Shown: positions 1 through 9,227, counted from the first letter of the stretch. The stretch: DNA of 49,897 nucleotides from Prevotella sp. (GCA_017538105.1 JAFYJN010000004.1:1-49897), one strand, 5' to 3'. Numbers and translations are program-made. The notes: generated by a model from the sequence alone, not told the origin.

Positions 1-1
1 C

Positions 2-1540
2 CGTCACGATGTGACAATCCGACGGACCAACTTCGAGCTGAAAAAGGCGAAAGACCGTGCTCATATCCTCGAGGGACTGATCATCGCTTGTGACAACATC
101 GATGAGGTGGTGCACATCATTAGAGCGTCAAAGACACCTACTGATGCACAACGAAACCTGGAGCAGCGCTTCGACCTCGACGAACTACAGTCGAAAGCCA
201 TTGTCGATATGCGTCTGTCGCAACTTACCGGTCTGCGTATGGACCAACTTCATGAGGAATATGAGGAATTACAAAAACAGATTGCATACCTGCAACAGAT
301 TCTCGACGATCCCGAACTGTGCAAGAAGGTGATGAAGGATGAACTCATAGAGGTGAAAGAAAAATACGGTGATAACCGTCGAACGGAAATTAAATATTCT
401 TCAGAGGAGTTCAATCCTGAAGATTTTTATCCTAACGACCCAGTTGTCATCACCGTCAGCCATCTTGGATATATCAAACGAACGCCGCTGTCGGAATTCC
501 GTGAACAGGCTCGTGGCGGTGTGGGCTCAAAAGGGGCGCGTTCCAGAGAACAGGACTTCACGGAGTTTATCTATCCTGCCACCATGCACCAAACCATGCT
601 TTTCTTCACGAAGAAGGGTCGCTGCTATTGGCTTAAATGTTATGAGATACCTGAAGGTGACAAAAACTCGAAGGGAAGGGCAATACAGAACATGCTCAAT
701 ATCGATAAGGACGATGCCGTGAACGCCTTCCTCAGACTACGTGGACTGAACGACGAGGAATTTATCAATTCACACTATGTGGTGTTCGCAACAAAACAGG
801 GCGTCGTAAAGAAAACATGTCTCAAAGACTATAGCCGACCAAGAGCTAACGGAGTCATTGCCATTAATATCCTTGAAGGAGATGAGGTGGTAGACGTGAG
901 GCTGACTAACGGAAGGAACGAGCTAATCATAGCCAACAGAAACGGACGTGCAGTGAGGTTCGACGAGAGTGCGGTACGCACCATGGGACGTGTGGCTACT
1001 GGTGTGCGCGGCATGCGTCTCGATGGAGGCGACGACGAGGTGGTTGGCATGATTGTCGTGAACAACTCGGAAATGGAAACCATTATGGTGGTCAGTGAAA
1101 ACGGTTATGGCAAACGGTCGCAAGTAGAGGATTACAGAAAGACGAACCGTGGCGGTAAGGGTGTGAAAACGCTGAACATCACGGATAAAACGGGACGACT
1201 GGTGTCCATCAAGAACGTTACCGACGACAACGACCTCATGATTATCAATAAGAGTGGTATCACCATACGACTGGCGGTTGCGGAATGCCGTGTCATGGGA
1301 CGTAACACGCAGGGCGTGAGACTCATTAACCTCACCAAGAAAAACGATGTCATCGCCAGCGTGTGCAAGGTGATGAGTTCCGAACTGGAGGCTTCAGTCG
1401 AAGAGGAAAGTCGCGCCCAATGGGCTCTCAAGTCGGAAAACATTCGACGCGACAACCTCGCCACAACGGAACCTTCTGTTACACCAGAGCCCAATGAAGA
1501 CCCCGAAGACACTGAACTCAATGATGCTCCTGAACAATAA
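2..1540 (+). CDS. gyrA: DNA gyrase subunit A, C-terminal part (5' truncated by window edge)
   Basis: The frame is open from base 2 and lacks the N-terminal domain with the catalytic tyrosine, which lies outside the window. The visible part starts inside the breakage-reunion domain (RHDVTIRRTNFELKKA), passes through the coiled-coil and helical gate (RLSQLTGLRMDQLHEEY) and continues into the six-bladed beta-pinwheel that wraps DNA. The GyrA-box equivalent is QARGGVGSKG at about bases 506-535; its RGG-G-KG spacing differs from the enterobacterial QRRGGKG form, as I recall for Bacteroidota. Repeated blade motifs such as GRAVRF, GYGKRS and GITIRL are visible. The last ~50 residues are an acidic, low-complexity tail. 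GyrA with GyrB introduces negative supercoils using ATP. The gyrA rather than parC call rests on the complete pinwheel and the GyrA box. A TPR gene follows 83 bases downstream. Confidence 0.96.
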   Translation, partial: RHDVTIRRTNFELKKAKDRAHILEGLIIACDNIDEVVHIIRASKTPTDAQRNLEQRFDLDELQSKAIVDMRLSQLTGLRMDQLHEEYEELQKQIAYLQQILDDPELCKKVMKDELIEVKEKYGDNRRTEIKYSSEEFNPEDFYPNDPVVITVSHLGYIKRTPLSEFREQARGGVGSKGARSREQDFTEFIYPATMHQTMLFFTKKGRCYWLKCYEIPEGDKNSKGRAIQNMLNIDKDDAVNAFLRLRGLNDEEFINSHYVVFATKQGVVKKTCLKDYSRPRANGVIAINILEGDEVVDVRLTNGRNELIIANRNGRAVRFDESAVRTMGRVATGVRGMRLDGGDDEVVGMIVVNNSEMETIMVVSENGYGKRSQVEDYRKTNRGGKGVKTLNITDKTGRLVSIKNVTDDNDLMIINKSGITIRLAVAECRVMGRNTQGVRLINLTKKNDVIASVCKVMSSELEASVEEESRAQWALKSENIRRDNLATTEPSVTPEPNEDPEDTELNDAPEQ

Positions 1541-1623
1541 TATTCTCTTAATCACGTTATAACGTCATCTCGTAATAACTATAAAACAAAAGAAATAAAT
1601 CAAACCTTTTAAATAATAAAGAC

Positions 1624-2877
1624 ATGAAAAAAATCTTGATCGCAGCGCTGATGGTGGCCAATGCTGCCTCAGCAATGGCTGGTGATAGCGACGCTCTTAA
1701 AGCTATCTTGAAAGCAAAAGACTATACCGAGGCAAAGTCCTTGGTCACTTCTTCTCTCGGCTCTCTCGCCAACAGCGAGGAAAAAGCAAAGGCATACAAC
1801 CATCTGGTAGACCTCGCCATGGACAAGGTGGGGGCGGTGCTCGGAGTTATGAGCAGTAACGCAATGGCGGAGCAGACAGGATCAGGCAAGGTAGAAGCTT
1901 ACGATACGCTTGGATTCTATCAGTCTATGCTTAATGCAGTTATTGATGCTGCGGAATGTGACAAATATGATAATATGCCCAACGAAAAGGGTAAGGTGAA
2001 AGTGAAGTTCCATAAGCCCAACTCCGATCGTCTTTGGAACATGCGTGCGCACCTCATTAATGGTGGTATCTTCTTCCAAGAGAAAGGCGATTTAGCTAAA
2101 GCTTACAAATTCCTCTCGACGTATGTCGACAGTAACCAGTATCCGCTTTTTAGCGAGCAAAATACAGCTGGCGATGAAAATCTTACCAATATGGCTTACT
2201 ACGCTGCGGTGTTTGCATACCAGAACCAGGACATGGCAAATGTGGAGAAATATTGCGACATCGCAATGAAAGACCCAGAGAAGTCATCGGACGCCATGAG
2301 CCTCAAAATGGCGGCTTTGCAGTCTAACCTCCATACAAAGGCCGACTCCTTGGCATTTGCAGAAAAACTGGAGGGTATCTATGCCAACGATCCCAACAAC
2401 GAGGTGGTGTTCGGTATGCTTATCACAACCTATTCCAATCTTGGTGAGAATGCCAAGATGGAGAGTCTCTTCGACAGGAAATTGGCCACCGATCCCAACA
2501 ACTTCACAGTGTGGGCAGTACGTGGACAGAACGCGATGATAGCACAGAACCTCGAAGAGGCCATCACTGACTTTAAAAAAGCCCTGGCCACTCAACCCAA
2601 CAACGCTCAGGTGCGTACATATCTCGGCGCTTGCCTGCTCGATAGGGCTGCCCAGGCTGAAGACCGTGCAGCGGGAAGAACTGGAAGGGTGTCACCTCAG
2701 GCCATGGAACAGATTAGGCCTATCTTTGAAGAGGCACGCGAAAACCTAGAGATGGCGAAACAACTTGACCCGAACAGGGAACAGGCAAACTGGGCATATC
2801 CCCTTTATCGCTGCTACTATAGCCTCTACGGTGAGGATGACGCGAGAACAAAAGCGGCTGAGGCAGACACGCACTGA
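1624..2877 (+). CDS. secreted tetratricopeptide-repeat protein
   Basis: 417 residues. The N-terminus (MKKILIAALMVANAASAMAG) is a clear signal peptide with an Ala-x-Ala-type cleavage site, so the protein should be periplasmic or outer-membrane associated. The rest is helical, with TPR-like repeats in the C-terminal half (for example NFTVWAVRGQNAMIAQNLEEA followed by DFKKALATQPNNAQVR), implying a protein-binding scaffold. No enzyme motif is visible. It follows gyrA by 83 bases with no terminator-like hairpin between them, so it may be partly cotranscribed. The next gene shares its layout and a central block (LINGGIFFQEKGD here, LFNGGAFFVNKGD there), so the two look like diverged tandem paralogues. 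The molecular role is unknown; I assign only the fold and location. Confidence 0.85.
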   Translation: MKKILIAALMVANAASAMAGDSDALKAILKAKDYTEAKSLVTSSLGSLANSEEKAKAYNHLVDLAMDKVGAVLGVMSSNAMAEQTGSGKVEAYDTLGFYQSMLNAVIDAAECDKYDNMPNEKGKVKVKFHKPNSDRLWNMRAHLINGGIFFQEKGDLAKAYKFLSTYVDSNQYPLFSEQNTAGDENLTNMAYYAAVFAYQNQDMANVEKYCDIAMKDPEKSSDAMSLKMAALQSNLHTKADSLAFAEKLEGIYANDPNNEVVFGMLITTYSNLGENAKMESLFDRKLATDPNNFTVWAVRGQNAMIAQNLEEAITDFKKALATQPNNAQVRTYLGACLLDRAAQAEDRAAGRTGRVSPQAMEQIRPIFEEARENLEMAKQLDPNREQANWAYPLYRCYYSLYGEDDARTKAAEADTH

Positions 2878-2984
2878 TTTAACTCCCTCTTTAGGAGGGG
2901 GCGGGGTTGTCAAACCGCTATCTCCGAATCGGAATAGACCCTAAAAATCTCTAATTCTATAAGAATTAAGATAGTAATAGAATA

Positions 2985-3016
2985 GGGGGAGGTACTGTAA
3001 GCCTCCCCCGTCTTTT
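2985..3016 (+). terminator. Rho-independent terminator-like hairpin between the two TPR genes
   Basis: An 8-bp GC-rich stem (GGGGGAGG / CCTCCCCC) closes a 9-base loop and is followed by GTCTTTT. It lies in the 162-base gap after the first TPR gene and would end or weaken transcription coming from gyrA. The short, interrupted T tract makes it moderate evidence only. Confidence 0.55.
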
Positions 3017-3039
3017 AAATTTCATTACACTCGTCACTC

Positions 3040-4299
3040 ATGAACATTTGCCGGATCTTGCTCTTAATCGCCGCATTGACATTGGCACATGGACAGCTCT
3101 ATGCTCAAAAAACGAAAAAAACCATTGAGCAAGCCAAGACTTCCATCAAAAATGGAAAGAATGCGGACAAATACGACAAGGCTTTGAAGGAATTTGACAA
3201 GGCTGAAAAGAGCATGAGACACTTGTTGGAGGATTCTGCAAATCATGATAATGAGAAAATATGGCTCACTCTCTACGATGCCATTCAGGCTCAGTATAAC
3301 CTGGGTAATGAGCAATTGTATCTCAAACAACCCTACGACACCACATCTCTCTTCAACAATACGGCTAAAATGTTCGACGTACTTGTTGCGTTTGACAGTA
3401 TTGACGCCCAACCGGACAAAAAGGGAAACCCTAAACTAAAATACCGGGAACGACACGCAGAAATCTTGGACAATTACCGTCCCAACCTATTCAATGGTGG
3501 GGCTTTTTTCGTGAACAAAGGGGATTATTCAAGGGCGTATGACTACTTTGAAAGATATATCAACTGCGCACAACTGCCAATATTCCAAGGATATGATTAT
3601 GCCCGGAACGACACGGTGATGCCAACGGCAGCTTACTGGGCAATGTATAGTGCATATCGTATGGACGAGGTAGACAAAGCTTTGAAATACCAACAGTTGG
3701 CATTACAAGATGCGCAGAAACAGAGCCAAACCACTCAGTACCTTGCTGAACTGTATCGGCTAAAAGGTGATACTGCGGAATATGTGCGACAACTGAGGAA
3801 AGGTTTTGCAGCCGACCCGGGATACCCGTTCTTCTTCCCAAGATTGATGGACTTTTATAACAGCCGTGAACAGAACGACTCGATGATGGCCATCGTTGAT
3901 AAAGCGTTGATGAACGACTCTACAAGCAAACTATATAGGTTCGCGAAGAGTACAGTACACCTCAACATGGGTAAATACAAAGAGTGTATAGCCATATGCC
4001 AACAACTCATTCAGGATGATGAAAATTATGGCGATGCTTATTACAACATAGGGTTGGCATATTTCAACCAAGCGGTGGAGCTTGATAAAGTAGCGCAACG
4101 TTCAAGACAGAAACGCAGGGATATTCGTGCTCTCTATGAGAAAAGCTTGCCTTTCATGGAGAAATACCGATGTCTGGAACCTTCGCAGCAAGGACGGTGG
4201 ATACCGATACTCTATATTCTTTACCTCAATCTCAATATGGGTGATCAGTTTGATGAAATAGACCGACTCCGTAACGCCGCTGCCAAGACACATAATTGA
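3040..4299 (+). CDS. secreted tetratricopeptide-repeat protein, paralogue of the preceding gene
   Basis: 419 residues. The N-terminus (MNICRILLLIAALTLAHGQLYAQ) is a signal peptide ending in a plausible YAQ cleavage site. The mature part is Lys-rich and helical. The central block LFNGGAFFVNKGDYSRAYDY and the following PTAAYWAMYSAY match the layout of the upstream protein (LINGGIFFQEKGDLAKAYKF, then NMAYYAAVFAY), and TPR-like units continue to the end (for example YYNIGLAYFNQA). Length and order agree across nearly the whole protein, so this is a full-length tandem duplicate that has diverged strongly. The function is unknown; a periplasmic or cell-surface scaffold is an inference from the signal peptide and repeats. 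Confidence 0.84.
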   Translation: MNICRILLLIAALTLAHGQLYAQKTKKTIEQAKTSIKNGKNADKYDKALKEFDKAEKSMRHLLEDSANHDNEKIWLTLYDAIQAQYNLGNEQLYLKQPYDTTSLFNNTAKMFDVLVAFDSIDAQPDKKGNPKLKYRERHAEILDNYRPNLFNGGAFFVNKGDYSRAYDYFERYINCAQLPIFQGYDYARNDTVMPTAAYWAMYSAYRMDEVDKALKYQQLALQDAQKQSQTTQYLAELYRLKGDTAEYVRQLRKGFAADPGYPFFFPRLMDFYNSREQNDSMMAIVDKALMNDSTSKLYRFAKSTVHLNMGKYKECIAICQQLIQDDENYGDAYYNIGLAYFNQAVELDKVAQRSRQKRRDIRALYEKSLPFMEKYRCLEPSQQGRWIPILYILYLNLNMGDQFDEIDRLRNAAAKTHN

Positions 4300-4354
4300 T
4301 AATTCTCTATTTTGTCGCTGCGACAACTCGTTATTCGTAATTCGTCTTTGAACA

Positions 4355-5668
4355 ATGGTCCAAAAAATTCTTAAGAAACTCAACATCACACAACTCAATG
4401 ACATGCAGATGGCAGCGGGAAAGACTTTCGCTGACGACCTACATGACATAGTAATTCTCTCTCCTACAGGGTCGGGAAAAACTTTGGCATACCTCTTGCC
4501 AATGGCATTGTCGCTCGATACGACATCGGAACGCCTACAGGCGGTCGTTATCGTACCCGGACGTGAACTGGCGGCACAGTCGGCTGACGTGCTGGCAAAG
4601 ATGGGAATCGGGGCAAGGGGTATGGGGGTATATGGCGGAAGAACTGCCATGGAGGAGCATAGGGCTATCATGAAAAACAAGCCGCACGTGCTCTTCGCAA
4701 CACCAGGAAGATTGAATGACCATATTGATAAAGGTAACATCAATCCAGCAACGGTGAGGTTCCTCATTATCGATGAGTTCGACAAATGTCTGCAGATGGG
4801 ATTTCTCGATGAGATGAAAAAGGCATTGAGGAAAATGAAGGGGGTGCGGAGAAGATGCCTGCTGTCGGCAACAAACGCTGAGGAGATACCTGACTTTATA
4901 AACATGAAAGAAACGGTGCTCCTCGATTTCTCGGGTGACACACAGACATCGGAAAGACTGGTGGTTAATAGGGTAGTTTGTCCTGAGAAAGATAAACTTC
5001 CTACACTTTGCTCGTTGTTGAAACAAATGGGAAATGGTGGCGTTATCGTCTTCCTAAACTACCGTGATGCGGTAGAGCGGACATGGAAAGCGCTATGTGA
5101 CAAGGGATTTGTGGCAGTTCACATGCACGGAGGTATGGAGCAGAAAGAACGTGAAGAGGCACTTTACCTCTTTAGCAACGGATCGGCAACAGTACTCGTG
5201 GCAACGGACCTAGCGTCGCGGGGATTGGATGTGCCGGATGTGAAAGCAATCGTTCATTATCATATGCCACTTGGTGAACAGGAATATATCCATAGGGTGG
5301 GGCGCACGGCACGTTGGATGAACACGGGAGAAGCATTCTTCCTGCTCGCTCCTGAAGAGGAGATTCCTGAGTTCATCGAGGCGGAGGTCAGGGATTTCCA
5401 ACTCAACGATACGCTGCAACCCGTGCCTGTTCCGCAGAAAACAACGGTGTATATCGGTAAAGGTAAAATCAACAAGATAAGCAAAGGCGATGTGCTGGGC
5501 TTCCTGTGCAAGAAAGGGGGACTCTCTATAGATAACATAGGACGCATAGATGTGTATGAACGATATGCATACGCTGCGGTCGACCACGACAAAGTGGACC
5601 AGATGCTACGGCAACTCAAAGGCGAAAAGATAAAAGGTCTTAATACGTTGGTGGAAAGACTCAAATGA
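4355..5668 (+). CDS. DEAD-box-family ATP-dependent RNA helicase, DbpA-like
   Basis: 437 residues with the two RecA-like domains of superfamily 2 RNA helicases. Motif I is SPTGSGKT (residues 36-43), Ia is PGREL (68-72), Ib is TPGR (116-119), motif II is DEFD (140-143) in place of DEAD, III is SAT (171-173), V is around ATDLASRGLDVPD (284-295) and VI is HRVGRTAR (313-320). The C-terminal ~75 residues (VYIGKGKINKISKGDVLGFL onward) match the DbpA-type RNA-binding domain, which in E. coli recognises hairpin 92 of 23S rRNA. A role in 50S ribosome assembly is therefore likely. The replaced motif II should still bind magnesium through its first Asp-Glu pair. It lies between the TPR pair and serC, and the spacing does not suggest an operon with serC, which has its own promoter. 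Confidence 0.9.
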   Translation: MVQKILKKLNITQLNDMQMAAGKTFADDLHDIVILSPTGSGKTLAYLLPMALSLDTTSERLQAVVIVPGRELAAQSADVLAKMGIGARGMGVYGGRTAMEEHRAIMKNKPHVLFATPGRLNDHIDKGNINPATVRFLIIDEFDKCLQMGFLDEMKKALRKMKGVRRRCLLSATNAEEIPDFINMKETVLLDFSGDTQTSERLVVNRVVCPEKDKLPTLCSLLKQMGNGGVIVFLNYRDAVERTWKALCDKGFVAVHMHGGMEQKEREEALYLFSNGSATVLVATDLASRGLDVPDVKAIVHYHMPLGEQEYIHRVGRTARWMNTGEAFFLLAPEEEIPEFIEAEVRDFQLNDTLQPVPVPQKTTVYIGKGKINKISKGDVLGFLCKKGGLSIDNIGRIDVYERYAYAAVDHDKVDQMLRQLKGEKIKGLNTLVERLK

Positions 5669-5750
5669 AGGGGGTTTGTAAACTCCACTTTGCATTCGGA
5701 ATGGTCTTTCGTAGACTATGGTGACAATAGGTCTTTTTCCACTCAAAATA

Positions 5751-5782
5751 TTTGTCGGATTCAAATAATTAGCGTAAATTTG
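5751..5782 (+). promoter_or_regulatory. Bacteroidota-type promoter for serC
   Basis: TTTG at 5751-5754 (-33 box) and TAAATTTG at 5775-5782 (-7 box) are 20 bases apart, the arrangement used by the Bacteroidota primary sigma factor. The predicted start of transcription is about 60 bases before the serC ATG. It shows that the in-frame upstream start near 5690 is not used. Confidence 0.75.
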
Positions 5783-5851
5783 CGCTCATTAAAACAGCAT
5801 TTACGAGAATATTCACAAGCACAACTTTATTTCAACAAAATTCAAAGCAAG

Positions 5852-6919
5852 ATGAAGAAGTACAACTTTAATGCCGGTCCTTCGATGCTTCCCAGAGAGG
5901 TTATAGAAAATACGGCGAAGCAGTGTTTAGACTTCAACGGTTCGGGTCTCTCCCTTATGGAGATCAGCCACCGTGCAAAAGATTTCCAACCAGTGGTCGA
6001 CGAGGCTGTGGCTCTTATTAAGGAGCTTTATCAAGTGCCCGAGGGCTATTCCGTAATTTTTCTGGGTGGCGGCGCATCACTCGAGTTTTGTATGATTCCA
6101 TACAACTTCCTCATCAAAAAAGCTGCGTATCTCAATACGGGTACGTGGGCAAAAAAGGCTATGAAAGAGGCCAAGTTGTTCGGCGAAGTGGTGGAAGTGG
6201 CTTCTTCTGCTGATGCTAACTATACGTTCATACCGAAAGATTGGACATGCCCTGACGATGTAGACTATTTGCATATCACGACGAATAACACTATCTATGG
6301 TACCGAAATACGTAAAGACCTTGATGTGAAGGTGCCGCTCATCGCTGATATGTCATCAGATATTTTTAGCCGTCCTGTTGACGTGTCGAAATATGATTGT
6401 ATCTATGGTGGCGCTCAGAAAAACTTGGCTATGGCCGGTGTAACTGTCGTCATCTTAAAAGATGAGAAACTGGGAAGGGCTCCGCGCCAGATTCCTACCA
6501 TGCTTGACTATCGCACACACGTGGAAAAAGGCTCAATGTTTAACACTCCTCCTGTTGTGCCCATTTACTCTGCACTCGAAAACCTTCGTTGGATTAAGAA
6601 AAATGGTGGCGTAGAGGCGATGGCAAAGAGAGCTAAGGAAAGGGCTGATATGCTATACGCAGAGATTGACCGCAACAAACTGTTCCGTGGCACCGTAGCC
6701 GAGGAAGATCGCTCCTACATGAATTTGTGCTTCGTCATGAACGACGAATACAAGGATTTGGAAAAACCGTTCTTCGATTTCGCTACCGAACGCGGTATGG
6801 TGGGCATCAAGGGACATCGTTCTGTAGGTGGATTCCGCGCCAGCTGCTACAATGCGCAGACCATCGAAGGCGTTCAGGCTCTTATCAATGCCATGCAAGA
6901 ATTTGAAAAGAACAATTAA
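5852..6919 (+). CDS. serC: phosphoserine aminotransferase
   Basis: 355 residues, the usual length for SerC. It converts 3-phosphohydroxypyruvate and glutamate to phosphoserine and 2-oxoglutarate with PLP, the second step of serine synthesis, in the cytoplasm. The start is set by the family N-terminus [16 protein letters not shown]; a longer in-frame ORF upstream would read through the promoter. Visible landmarks are [11 protein letters not shown], the phosphate-binding stretch [10 protein letters not shown], the PLP-ring contact region [10 protein letters not shown], and the Schiff-base lysine K190 in [12 protein letters not shown]. It is followed after 13 bases by serA, so the two form one operon. 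The gene gives no sign of damage. Confidence 0.96.
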   Translation: MKKYNFNAGPSMLPREVIENTAKQCLDFNGSGLSLMEISHRAKDFQPVVDEAVALIKELYQVPEGYSVIFLGGGASLEFCMIPYNFLIKKAAYLNTGTWAKKAMKEAKLFGEVVEVASSADANYTFIPKDWTCPDDVDYLHITTNNTIYGTEIRKDLDVKVPLIADMSSDIFSRPVDVSKYDCIYGGAQKNLAMAGVTVVILKDEKLGRAPRQIPTMLDYRTHVEKGSMFNTPPVVPIYSALENLRWIKKNGGVEAMAKRAKERADMLYAEIDRNKLFRGTVAEEDRSYMNLCFVMNDEYKDLEKPFFDFATERGMVGIKGHRSVGGFRASCYNAQTIEGVQALINAMQEFEKNN

Positions 6920-6932
6920 TATCCCAATAAAA

Positions 6933-7850
6933 ATGAAAATTCTTGTTGCTACAGAAAAACCGTTCGCTGCTGCGGCAGTTGAAGGAATCAAAACAGAGGT
7001 GGAAGCAGCCGGCAATGAACTGGTACTCCTCGAAAAATATACCGACAAGGCCCAGTTACTCGAGGCCGTAGCTGATGCTGACGCGCTTATCATACGTTCC
7101 GACAAGGTGGATGCTGAAGTGCTTGATGCCGCTAAGAAACTGAAAATCGTGGTACGTGCAGGTGCGGGATACGACAATATCGACCTGGAAGCTGCTACAG
7201 CGCACAACGTAGTGGCAGAAAACACTCCGGGACAGAACGCTAACGCGGTGGCTGAACTGGTATTCGGACTACTCGTGTTTGCCGTACGGAATTTCTACAA
7301 TGGTAAGAGTGGTTCTGAACTGAAAGGAAAGAAACTTGGATTGCTGGCGTTTGGCAATGTTGGCCGTAATGTGGCACGTATCGCTGGAGGCTTTGGCATG
7401 GAAGTCTATGCTTATGATGCTTACTGCCCGAAAGAGGTCATAGAAAAAGCCGGTGTCAAAGCAGTCGACTCGCAAGACGCTCTCTTTGAACAGTGTGACA
7501 TTGTGTCGCTCCATATCCCTGCAACCCCAGAAACAAAAAACAGTATCAATGCAGCACTTGTGGGTAAACTGCCCAAGGGTGGTATTCTTGTCAACACAGC
7601 TCGCAAAGAAGTGATCAACGAGCCGGAACTTTTGACACTGTTCGCAGAACGTACCGACTTGAAGTTCGTGACAGACATCATGCCGGACGCCAATGATGAG
7701 TTTGCACAGTTCGAAGGACGCTACTTCTCTACTCCGAAGAAAATGGGTGCTCAGACTGCAGAAGCTAACATCAATGCGGGTATTGCTGCGGCAAAACAAA
7801 TCAACGCTTTCTTCAAAGACGGTGATACTCGTTTCCAAGTCAACAAATAA
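6933..7850 (+). CDS. serA: D-3-phosphoglycerate dehydrogenase, short form with Lys at the catalytic His position
   Basis: 305 residues, without the C-terminal ACT regulatory domain of long SerA proteins. It oxidises 3-phosphoglycerate to 3-phosphohydroxypyruvate with NAD, the first step of serine synthesis. Landmarks are the substrate loop AGAGYDNIDL, the Rossmann loop AFGNVGR (140-146; the first Gly of GxGxxG is Ala-Phe here) and the active-site Arg in NTARKEV (R224). Where most D-2-hydroxyacid dehydrogenases have TPHxG with the catalytic His, this protein has STPKKMG, with Lys at 269-270. The same change is known from the Entamoeba/Bacteroides type of this enzyme, so it is a subtype mark rather than damage. 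The start ATG is 13 bases after serC; the longer in-frame ORF overlapping serC is not the start. A strong hairpin terminator follows. Confidence 0.94.
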   Translation: MKILVATEKPFAAAAVEGIKTEVEAAGNELVLLEKYTDKAQLLEAVADADALIIRSDKVDAEVLDAAKKLKIVVRAGAGYDNIDLEAATAHNVVAENTPGQNANAVAELVFGLLVFAVRNFYNGKSGSELKGKKLGLLAFGNVGRNVARIAGGFGMEVYAYDAYCPKEVIEKAGVKAVDSQDALFEQCDIVSLHIPATPETKNSINAALVGKLPKGGILVNTARKEVINEPELLTLFAERTDLKFVTDIMPDANDEFAQFEGRYFSTPKKMGAQTAEANINAGIAAAKQINAFFKDGDTRFQVNK

Positions 7851-7871
7851 CCGAACAGTATCTGTCACAAT

Positions 7872-7912
7872 ATATCGGGCGGGACCATGTGCCCGCCCGA
7901 TATTCTATTTTA
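7872..7912 (+). terminator. Rho-independent terminator after serA
   Basis: A perfect 12-bp stem (ATATCGGGCGGG / CCCGCCCGATAT) with an 8-base loop is followed by TCTATTTTA. It lies 21 bases after the serA stop and ends or attenuates the serC-serA transcript before the DUF1015 gene. Confidence 0.8.
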
Positions 7913-7969
7913 CCTATTAGCTTTAAATCTTTCATTTTTATAATCGTTTAATCATCATTTTTATCCTCC

Positions 7970-9217
7970 ATGGCTACCATTAAACCATTCCGGGGCATAC
8001 GTCCGCCCAAAAATCTTGTTGAAAAAGTAGAATCAAGACCTTATGACGTTCTTGAATCCGATGAGGCAAGAGAAGAGGCCAAAGGCAACGAGATGAGCCT
8101 TTACCATATTATTAAACCTGAAATCGATTTCCCCGAAGGGACCAGCGAATATGACCCGAGGGTTTATGAGAAGGCTGCGCAAAATTTCCAGATGTTTCAA
8201 GACAAAGGATGGCTCGTGCAGGACAAAGATGAGCATTATTATATCTACGCCCAGACCATGAATGGCAAGACTCAATATGGGCTTGTAGTGGGTGCTTTCG
8301 TCGATGATTATCTAAACGGAATCATCAAAAAACATGAACTCACCCGACGCGACAAAGAAGAGGACCGCATGAAACATGTAAGGGTGAACAATGCGAATAT
8401 CGAACCCGTATTCTTCGCCTATCCCGACAACGCGGTACTTGACCATCTTATAATGCGCTATGCGGCTACAGAACCGGAATATGACTTCATTGCGCCTATT
8501 GATGGCTTTGGCCATAAGTTCTGGGTCATCAGCGATGCTGACGATATCAAGACCATTACCGAGGAGTTCAGCAAGATGCCATCACTCTACATTGCTGATG
8601 GCCATCACCGTTCCGCCGCGGCAGCACTGGTGGGCGCGGAAAAGCAAAAGGCCAATCCAGAACATAAAGGCAACGAGGAGTATAACTATTTTATGGCTGT
8701 ATGTTTCCAAGCGTCACAACTAACCATTCTGGATTACAACAGGGTGGTAAAAGATTTAAACGGCCTCACATCCGAACAATTCCTTAATGCACTGGATAAA
8801 AACTTTACCGTAGAGGACAAAGGCACTGATATATATAAGCCATCCAAATTGCATGAATTTTCTCTCTATCTCGATGGGCACTGGTTCGCTCTCGAAGCAA
8901 AAGAAGGAACATACAATCCCGATGATTCCATCGGCGTGCTTGATGTCGATATCTCTAGCCGGTTGATCCTCGATGAAATCCTCAACATTGGCGATCTTCG
9001 ATCGTCAAAACGCATTGATTTTGTGGGTGGCCTTCGCGGACTGGGTGAACTAAAACGTCGAGTTGACAGTGGTGAGATGAGGGCCGCTTTAGCACTCTAT
9101 CCAGTTTCAATGCAGCAAATCATGGATATTGCCGACAGCGGGAAAATCATGCCACCGAAGGCCACATGGTTTGAGCCGAAATTGCGCTCGGGACTTGTTA
9201 TTCATAAGTTAGACTGA
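7970..9217 (+). CDS. DUF1015 family protein linked to serine synthesis genes
   Basis: 415 residues, a normal full length for DUF1015 (COG4198). Recognised by the N-terminal IKPFRGIRPP, the KKHELTRRDKEEDR block (120-133) and the strongly conserved ADGHHRSAAA (209-218). The DGHHR motif resembles the nucleotide-binding motif of the ParB/sulfiredoxin-like fold, which includes free-serine kinases (SerK and SbnI). That the gene sits directly after serC and serA fits a role in serine or phosphoserine metabolism, but this is inference. No promoter of the TAnnTTTG type is obvious in the 119-base gap, and a terminator stands between serA and this gene, so it may be expressed by read-through or from a promoter I cannot see. 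No membrane segment or signal peptide. Confidence 0.9.
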   Translation: MATIKPFRGIRPPKNLVEKVESRPYDVLESDEAREEAKGNEMSLYHIIKPEIDFPEGTSEYDPRVYEKAAQNFQMFQDKGWLVQDKDEHYYIYAQTMNGKTQYGLVVGAFVDDYLNGIIKKHELTRRDKEEDRMKHVRVNNANIEPVFFAYPDNAVLDHLIMRYAATEPEYDFIAPIDGFGHKFWVISDADDIKTITEEFSKMPSLYIADGHHRSAAAALVGAEKQKANPEHKGNEEYNYFMAVCFQASQLTILDYNRVVKDLNGLTSEQFLNALDKNFTVEDKGTDIYKPSKLHEFSLYLDGHWFALEAKEGTYNPDDSIGVLDVDISSRLILDEILNIGDLRSSKRIDFVGGLRGLGELKRRVDSGEMRAALALYPVSMQQIMDIADSGKIMPPKATWFEPKLRSGLVIHKLD

Positions 9218-9227
9218 AAAATCCATT

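Noticed and set aside
4102-5026. Long minus-strand frames opposite the helicase gene
   Set aside because: They are antisense shadows of a well supported helicase.
5690-5851. N-terminal extension of serC
   Set aside because: It covers the serC promoter and has no similarity to SerC; the family N-terminus begins at 5852.
6828-6932. N-terminal extension of serA into serC
   Set aside because: It lies within serC codons in another frame and is absent from the family.
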